DNA of 64,000 nt from Larix kaempferi (taxonomy: Eukaryota; Streptophyta; Pinopsida; Pinales; Pinaceae): assembly GCA_027924585.1 (NCBI GenBank), contig BSBM01000825.1, positions 308,501-372,500 of the forward strand. The letters run 5' to 3'. Shown here in pieces: positions 56,511-64,000 of the stretch. The position numbers and the translations under genes were made by a program. The stretch's first letter is position 1, and each line of letters opens with the position of its first letter. The notes under the pieces were generated by a model. The model was not told where the DNA came from, did no database searches, and saw nothing but the letters and a program-made list of their open reading frames with translations.

Positions 56511-59188
56511 GAAATAAACCATACACATGCATTATCATATCATTTTGCATTCACATGTCCACATACATCATATATGCATCATCACATAAGAGGCTTATAA
56601 ACATAAAAAACCAAAAAATAATGGATACATACCATCAACAAACCTTTTTGGGCCATTTTTGGTTTGCCTCGATTTGCATGCCATCACATGAGTCCCCTTT
56701 TTAATGTATTTATGTATAGTTTTCAAGTTTCAAATGCACGTTTTACGCCTGGGTATCCTTGTTTTGTGTATAGATACAGGTTCTAGAGGCATCCCAACCT
56801 TTCTGTTGATTACCCTCCATGCATGTATAAAATATTAACCTTTCATATAGGTACTCTCCCTTATTGAATATCTGTGCATTAGACTTATTACTTCCCATTT
56901 ATGCTTGTAGGATCCCCCCTCTGTCAGAGTAAGTGGCCCATCCAATCCACCCTTGCATTCGCCCTTGTTCAGCAGCAGAGCCTACCTCACATGGGTGACC
57001 GTTTAGTGCCCCTTTCATTTGGAATCCATGCCATTGATATCCCCTTAGGATCAGGATTCCTTGTAGTCTCATGTCCTGAAATGAAGTCGTATGCTCTCTT
57101 TCACACCATCACTCTTTGACCTACCCTATGGACTCTCACATTTTTCAATGATCTGGCATGATGACATTCTTACCACATGTTCATGAGACCTTCACCTCAT
57201 CCATACTGCAGTTATTATGTTATTCTTCAACCATTACTCTCCCTACAAGGAGGTCCCATTAGTGTTCTTCCCTCCCCTCACTAAGTCTCATCTGCTCACA
57301 TTTCGACATTTGAACCAGCCTCATTGAATAGTTCCTCCTTGCCTACCATAAATGTTTGTATCAGTTTATCCCTTTTTCGGGCTGCAACGACTACTTACAA
57401 AAAAGACATACTCTAGTCCCTCGTGGCTAGAAGAGTTCCCCCTTAGATCATTTTATGATTTTTTGGGTACCAGGGACTAACTCTATGAAAAATCCCATCT
57501 TCAAGTCTCCTTTATGCTCTTTTCAGACTCTCTCATAAAGGAAAGATTGTCGAGGAAAATTTATTTGTTTCATGCTCGTTAAAGGATTTGAAATATTGTC
57601 CATCTAATATAAATTTACCCCTTTTTCAGGTTGAATGGAGTAATTACGAAAAATGAATACTCTAGTCACATCTGACTAGAAGCATTCTCCTGTGTATTAT
57701 TTATGCTTTTTCGAGCATGGGGACCTAAATTTATGAAAAATAACCACTATGGAGTTTTCTTTAATTTTTCCAGACTCCTTAATATTGAAAATCCCAACAA
57801 GCACAAACTCACTCGGGCTCGATAAAAATCCATAGGGAGTATCTTATTGAGTATACTTCTATCCCTTTTTCGCACTCGTTAAAACATGAAGAAGGCACTT
57901 TTTATGGATACCATTACATATGGAACCCTCTTGTTCTTCAGTGATCGTTCATTGGAGACACCATTCAACAAACAATGCTTACCTGCACCCCTACAGATCA
58001 CATGCAGTCCCTTATTATGGCAACATTCCCAGTCTAGTTTCCTTTGTTCAGATTATTCTGCAATCATAGTCACCTTTGGACCCATTTTTCTCCAATGATC
58101 AATATCTACCTCCGAATTTCCCCATTCCAGTTATTATTCTTAGTTCCCTAGCTATGATCCCCTCCCTCGATATTAGTTTCATATGCTTCCAAGTCATCCC
58201 TACCATCATACTATGAACAAATAAAGTTTGATTCTTCTTCCTCATATTCCCTTGTATATCACTTCAGTGTCTCAATCTTGTGTCCTACTACATTCACTCC
58301 ATGACTGTATCCCTCGCACTCCTATCAAGGAAACATCATTTCCTTGGTAGTTGCAGGTCTCCCTCTATCGACATCAACACATTTATTCCAGAGGATAGAC
58401 CTAGAGGTCCATGTACCTTGGCCTCATACACCTCATTGATGATCTCCTTTGACCACCTGAGGGAGACATTAGTGGCCCTTAGAATGGTTGTGCCCCAGGT
58501 GCTTGACCTTAGCTACATCATCGCATCATTGAGAATCGTACATGGTGTTGGTTCTTTCATTATTTGGTCGAAGACCCTAGATTGCCCTTGACTCTAGCAC
58601 ATTGATGAGTCTATTTGGAACCCTCAGAGTATCATGTTCCTTGAGATATCTGGGTTTCATTGGCGACGGTGTTTGGAAGCCCTTCACTTATATGCTTCCT
58701 AGTGCATACAATTTCAGATGCAGTTCATTGTACCCATGAGATTCAGACCCTCAGCATTTGATTCGTCATAGTTGTTAGACCCCTTTAGATCTAGCATAGC
58801 ATCAGTCATTGTGATCTTTCATACTTTATGATAGCCATTGTTTATACTATCAGTACTTCATATCAACATTGTTTGGACCATGATTATAGTCCAGTCCCAC
58901 TTGGACACCTATAATTCATACAAAAATTATCTATGTATTGATCATGCCCCCTTTGGGTCTAGATCCACTTTGTATATTTTGAGACATTTGAGATTATATA
59001 TACCTCATCCATTTTGATTATTATATATCTGCAAGTTATTGGCTCTTGTTGTCTTGAAGAAGAGTTAGTTCCCTCCATTCCAATTTCCATTCTCTATGTT
59101 CCTGTCACACCCCTTTCGTAGCAAAGAAAGGTCCTACGATGTTTGTCGCCCACATGATGATCTCATGACCTCACACATCAGGGAGATC
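56511..59188 (+). other. Element D 3' noncoding region
   Basis: No supported ORF on either strand; the antisense ORF of C is not recognisable here. Two copies of a block of about 242 bp starting with ttacccctttttc (57360 and 57603) are shared with element C at about 50645, again with GCTCGTTAAA-type motifs. A purine-rich atcagggagatc precedes the 3' LTR. Confidence 0.55.
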
Positions 59189-60054
59189 TATTAACACCAA
59201 AAAATTATCCACTTTAGTCATCCCCTGGCCACACCATATCCATACATCATTTCCACTTTCCATTTCTACCACATAGACCTTCACATATCCAAAATATGAA
59301 AGTTAAAAATTAAATTGGCTCATAATCCACCAAAAATCATGAGCCAGGCTATCTAAAATTTGGATATTTCTTCTTTCCAAAAAGAAGAAAATTTGCACAT
59401 TCTACAAAACATAAGAAAATGATAAGGATATCCAAAAAAGGAAAATTCTCCAAAAAATAAAATACTATGGTTCAAAACCATCAATCATCAAAAATCATCA
59501 AACACCAAAAACAATTTATCTGGTTGGATCCTTATCCTCCCTAACTTACTCATGTGCCTATATAATGAACATGAAGGTCCCTCATTTCACAGCTTTAGAC
59601 CTTTATACCTTTAGAGGCATTTATGCCCATTTGAGAACCATTTTCTCACCTTTCTCCACACATTGCATACACCATCACTCTGCAAAAATCTCCATTGAGA
59701 CTGTCTCTCCCTATTTTGAGTATTGGCACCTTGTGACGTAGAGTTGGAGAACATTTGAGCTGTGTGGAGACTAGGATCATAACACTTTGGAAGGCTGCAA
59801 GGGCCCTTTATCCCGGGTATTCCTTTGGTACATGTATAGCTCACCACATTTAATACAAAAATCATTATTTAATATATTCATTGTGTGTTGAATGGATGTT
59901 AGTTAATTTTATTTACTTTTTACATGCATATTCATCTTAGATTTATTTTCTTATTGCTTGGTTTAATTTATTACCTCTCCTGAACTTTACTTCGGATTCC
60001 ATAATTCTTAATAGGTTCCTTTTAACACGTGTTGATTTGAAAACACTAGCAACA
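59189..60054 (+). repeat. Element D 3' LTR (866 bp)
   Basis: Matches 29120-29204 joined to 53082-53870. Its first bases read TATTAACACC, a mutated TG end, as in the C 3' LTR. It is followed by the CAACT duplication at 60055-60059 and preserves the uninterrupted target of element C (accacatagacc). Confidence 0.88.
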
Positions 60055-60059
60055 CAACT

Positions 60060-60710
60060 AATCATTTCAAATAGTTTTACTTAAATAACAATGATAACAA
60101 CTAAAAACAAAAAAATATGATTTTCACCCACAATTGAATCTTTGATAAATTTTGTCACCTTCAAACATATACATTTCATCAATCGAAAAAAAAACTATAA
60201 TAAAGATGCCATGAGATAAATTGTCAAATGATTATTATAAACATGTGTTTTTTATATATTATATTAACCTTGGTGAATGATAATGAAATTATTAAATATT
60301 ATATTATAGTCATGTTTCAATAATTCATTTAATGCTAGTTATTTTTTATTTAGTTTTAATAATAGTAATAGTTTTATATTATTTTTATGTAATGGTTGTT
60401 AATTTTTATTTATTTTTAAATAATAATAATAAATTAAAGTGGACATTGACTATATTCATTCTCATATATTATATTAAAAAAATTTGTTGGGATATATGGA
60501 AATCAAGGAGCTATTCTATTTTTAGGAGAAACCAGTGAATATTTTTGCTAGCTGTTTGAGAATTATAGGTATGTATAAATACTACTCTTCTTCCAAGGTA
60601 AAATTGAAGAAAAGGAGGCAGATAAGCCCTATCCCAATCTCTGTTGTGGCTACAAGTTTCTTTGATAGTGCAGCACAAGATGGTGAGTGTAGTGCTTCTT
60701 TTTGAAGATC
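60060..60710. other. AT-rich spacer
   Basis: No gene seen. It begins with the right flank of element D, whose first 30 bases repeat part of the left flank. Confidence 0.45.
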
Positions 60711-61750
60711 CACTACAAGGAAAAGGCCCTGTAGCGGAGGTTATAGTGGAATCCCATTGAAAAAGAGGTCGGAAATCCATTTATAGCAGAGGTTTCTAGC
60801 AGAGGCGAGTGGCATGAGGTTTTTGCGGATATTTTTTAATTGGTGCATTTACATAAAAACGCATCGGTGCATTTGATACTAAATCGAACCGGTGCAGATA
60901 CATATTATATCGCACCACAATAGAGAAAAAATATAAGTCAAAGAAAATTTAATTTAAAAAATCGTAGTATTTTAATCACTGTTAATCGATGCATTTATAT
61001 AGAACACTTGCACCAGGACGTGATACTATAAATGTCACAGTGTGTTTAATACATATAAACGCCCCATTGTTTCAATTTATATTTTTAATAATAAATCTAA
61101 TAACGGTGCGCACCTTAACTTTAAATGCATTGGTGCGTCTTTAAGGAATAAACACACTGCATTCTACTACAAAGAATTTCTTTCCAAAATTCATTGAAAT
61201 TGCATTTACAAACCATGCTTGACGATGCGACGATGTAATATATGCAACATAGAAAATATAAGTCAAATAAAATTTAATTTAAAAAATCGTATTATTTTAA
61301 TCACAGTTAATTGGTGCTTTTATATAGAACACTCGCACTGGGACGTGATACTATAAACATCCCAGTGCATTTAATACATATAAACACATCATTTTTCAAT
61401 TTATATGTTTAATAATAAATCTTATATCGGTGCACACATAAAACTTAAACACACCAGTGCTTGTCTAATGAATAAATGCACCACACTGGTGCTCACCTAA
61501 TAAATAAACTCAACGCACTGCACCGATGCTCTTCTAATGAATAAAACTTAAACACACGTTGCATTGCTATAATATATGCATCGGTGTGTTGGTTTTTTCC
61601 AAACGCACTGGTTTCCATCGTTACAAAAAATTAAATGAAAATCCGTTATTTAAAAAAAACATATTTTTCGGTGCATTAACTTCACCTCCAACACTGGTGC
61701 AATTCACCTTAAAATGCACCGAAACATGGTTTAATAATAATAAAAAAACG
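60711..61750. mobile_element. CACTA-like (En/Spm) non-autonomous element, one end recognised
   Basis: CACTACAAGGAAAAGGCCC at 60711 has the form of a CACTA terminal inverted repeat. Downstream, many short copies of a ggtgca/tgcacc motif in both orientations resemble subterminal transposase sites. The opposite terminus (expected ccttttccttgtagtg) was not found, so the right boundary is only where the motif stops. No transposase frame is present. Confidence 0.5.
60926..61500. repeat. Direct duplication of about 240 bp inside the CACTA-like element
   Basis: aaaatataagtcaaa...tttatatagaacact...gcac..ggacgtgatactataaa...tttaatacatataaac starts at about 60926 and again at about 61251, an offset of 325 bases, with scattered differences. 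Confidence 0.8.
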
Positions 61751-61904
61751 CAAGGTAAAATTCATTTTTACCACCTCACAGTCAAGGATAATTTTAAGAA
61801 CCCCCCTCAAATTTATATGTATAATCAATGGGTGAATCTCCTTGATATATAGGAAAATTTGAAGGCTATTTTATCAATAATATAATATGCATATATAATT
61901 TTTT

Positions 61905-62075
61905 GGATAATCTTTCATTTTATTATAGAATCTTGTAAAATATTGGCGAATCTTTCATTAAATTATAAGATATTGTAAAATATTAATGAATATTTCACTA
62001 AATTATAAAATATTGTAAAACCTTGGCGAATCTTTCATCGAATTATAAAACCTTGTAACATCTTGGTGAATCTTT
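61905..62075. repeat. 40-bp tandem repeat, four copies plus a partial
   Basis: The unit ggcgaatctttcattaaatt(ataa..at) recurs at 61905, 61945, 61985, 62025 and partly at 62065, with an exact 40-base period. Confidence 0.85.
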
Positions 62076-62080
62076 TGCCA

Positions 62081-62954
62081 GGAAGACTCGGATTTTGATT
62101 TTGTAGATTACTAAGGTAGTGCAATAGAAGAGCATATAACAAAGCTCAACTCTAGACTCTCTCGACTATCAGACTCTCGAATGAACAAATGCATGAATGA
62201 AGATAGGGGGGATTTATTTATACATTTCAGAAGCAGTATTCAATCACTCAGGACTAAAGGTTTCGGTGAAACACAACTGCACTAACTAGATCCAAGGCAA
62301 GTGGAGAATCCACTTTTTTTGTCATCCCTTAATGATCCAACGGACATGTGGGACCCAAATCTTGACAGGATGACAAACTATATCGTTGAACACTTTACAC
62401 TATAGAGTGATTATGGCACCCACGAACCATTATTAAAATGTGGAGTCTTATCGAGACCCACAACCTTAATACAATGTATGAATTCCCAATTAGCTTATTT
62501 TTCAAACCTCCCATTTTTAATATACCCTCTAAGAAAAAAATAACCTACCTATTTGTTTATAGGTACGAATACACTTTTTCATTTCTTTTGTTGACAATCA
62601 AAGCCTGAATTATGTCATTTGATTTAGAATTTTTAGACTTAATTAGAAACTTTCAAGGGATATTAGAAATAATAACATACACTAACATGAATAGAAATCC
62701 CATTAATGCATCATCACACATATCATTAGAAATACTCCATTAAAGACTACTTTTTTTCAGATAAACTAAGGGGGTGTTTGTATCCATGTCCTCGAAATTT
62801 TCAAAAGCATGCAAAACGTTGTAGGACTAGTTTAGCACCGTCATTGAATGCAAAAGACAAGATACCAAATAGTAGAATGTCTACATCTTAGGTCAAACAC
62901 GCCTTGTACATATTATATATAATCATGATGGAAATGAAGTATCAACGATCATTT
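62081..62954. other. Spacer before the satellite
   Basis: No coding region or terminal repeat recognised. Confidence 0.4.
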
Positions 62955-64000
62955 TTTAAAGAAATCATGTAAACCTTCTAGAAGTTGTGATTTTAAACAA
63001 CGGGCGGAAGTAAGCTTTTCTTATTTCCGGACGCATGCACAAACTATAGAAAGTCATTATGACGTAGAATGTGCATACTTTTTTGATTCCATTTATGAAA
63101 TAAATCACATTTTCTAAAAAATCGTGTTTTTTAAGAAATCATGTAAAACTTCTAGAAGCTGTGATTTCAAAAAACGCGGGAAGTAAGCTTTTCTTATTTT
63201 CGGACGCATGCGCAAACTATAAAAAGTCATGATGACGTAGAATGTGCATACTTTGTAGATTCCATTTATGAAATAAATCACATTTTCTAAAAACTCGTGT
63301 TTTTTAACAAATCATGTAAACCTTCTAGAATTTGTGATTTTAAAAAACGGGGGAAGTAAGCTTTTCTTATTTCCGGACGCATGCGCAAACTATAGAAAGT
63401 CGTTATGACGTAGAATGTGCATACTTTGTTGATTCCATTTATGAAATAGATCACATTGTCTAAAAACTCGTGTTTTTTAACAAATCATGTAAACTTTCTA
63501 GAAGCTGTGATTTTAAAAAACGGGGGAAGTAAGCTTTTCTTATTTCCGGACGCATGCGCAAACTATAGAAAGTCGTTATGATGTAGAATGTGCATACTTT
63601 GTTGATTCCATTTAGGAAATAAATCACATTTTCTAAGAACTCGTGTTTTTTAACAAATCATGTAAACCTTCTAGAAGCTGTGATTTTAAAAAACGGGGGA
63701 AGTAAGCTTTTCTTATTTCCGGACGCATGCACAAACTATAGAAAGTCGTTACGACGTAGAATGTGCATACCTTGTTGATTCCATTTTTTAAATTAATGAC
63801 ATTAATTTAAAAACTCATGTTTTTAAAGAAATCATGTAAACCTTCTAGAACCTGTGATTTTAAAAAACGGGCGGAAGTAAGCTTTTCTTATTTCCGGACG
63901 CATGCGCAAACTATAGAAAGTCGTTATGATGTAGAATGTGCATACTTTGTTGATTCCATTTATGAAATAAATCACATTTTCTAGAAACTCATGTTTTTTA
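62955..64000. repeat. Satellite DNA, 173-bp unit, six copies running off the window
   Basis: The marker ggaagtaagcttttcttatt recurs with its aag at 63008, 63181, 63354, 63527, 63700 and 63874: period 173, once 174. Each unit holds aagctt, ggacgcatgc and tagaatgtgcatac blocks. Copies are about 90% or more alike by eye. The array begins near 62955 and has no visible end, so it is probably the edge of a longer array. The length is close to that of plant centromeric and heterochromatic satellites. Confidence 0.95.

Larger units (their letters stand above)
29120..60054 (+). mobile_element. Element D: outermost LTR retrotransposon of the nest, non-autonomous
   Basis: D starts TGTTAACAC at 29120 and ends AGCAACA at 60054, with a 5-bp target duplication CAACT at 29115-29119 and 60055-60059. 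Its 5' LTR is split by element C: 85 bp lie at 29120-29204 and the rest at about 53082-53870. The 3' LTR is 59189-60054. Without C, D is about 7.1 kb. Its interior has no protease, RT or integrase core, only Gag-like pieces, an integrase C-terminal tail and an RNase H domain, so a related autonomous element such as C probably supplied enzymes in trans. LTR divergence judged by eye exceeds 10%, so it is old. Confidence 0.85.

Noticed and set aside
62955-64000. CRISPR-like array
   Set aside because: The whole 173-bp unit is repeated with no unique spacers; this is satellite DNA.

Overview
This window looks like heterochromatic, intergenic DNA from a large seed-plant genome, most likely a gymnosperm (conifer). 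The reasons are old, nested, long-LTR Ty3/gypsy elements, a Penelope-like retroelement of the GIY-YIG type (reported in conifers as 'Dryad'), AT-rich spacers and a roughly 173-bp satellite. The species cannot be named from the sequence. I found no intact host gene, tRNA, rRNA or CRISPR array. Almost every recognisable coding stretch belongs to a transposable element, and most are broken by in-frame stops.

Layout. 1-1960: 3'-truncated minus-strand Ty3/gypsy fragment. 1961-7805: mostly AT-rich spacer, with a dispersed repeat (4147-4527), a degenerate tandem repeat (4700-5280) and a 5'-truncated Penelope-like element (5629-6813). 8011-21277: a complete 13.3-kb non-chromodomain Ty3/gypsy element ('A') with 1.5-kb LTRs and CTCTC target duplications, inserted in a second copy of the dispersed repeat. 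24383-25845: a non-autonomous hAT-type DNA transposon. 27004-27231: an S1-like coding fragment. 29120-60054: a nest of LTR elements. Element D (about 7.1 kb, non-autonomous) holds element C (about 15.4 kb, Tat/Ogre-like) inside its 5' LTR. C holds a minus-strand chromovirus, E (6.9 kb), in its own 5' LTR and a solo LTR, F (1.6 kb), in its gag. 60711-61750: a one-ended CACTA-like element. 61905-62075: a 40-bp tandem repeat. 62955-64000: a 173-bp satellite that runs off the window.

How the parts work together. A encodes Gag with five zinc knuckles, then protease, an extra Gag-like domain, RT, RNase H and integrase in one reading frame, plus a third ORF of about 937 codons. C encodes Gag with a Gly/Pro-rich repeat, protease, RT, RNase H and integrase, then a second RNase H after the integrase. 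C also carries a long antisense ORF with what looks like a spliced intron and plant-mobile-domain-like motifs. D keeps only gag pieces, an integrase tail and the post-integrase RNase H, so it would need proteins from a C-like partner. E is a standard chromodomain-bearing gypsy element.

The strongest points for follow-up are the Penelope-like element, the antisense spliced ORF of C, the post-integrase RNase H of C and D, the extra Gag-like domain and ORF3 of A, and a mutation signature in which reading frames stay aligned over kilobases but glutamine CAG codons have become TAG.
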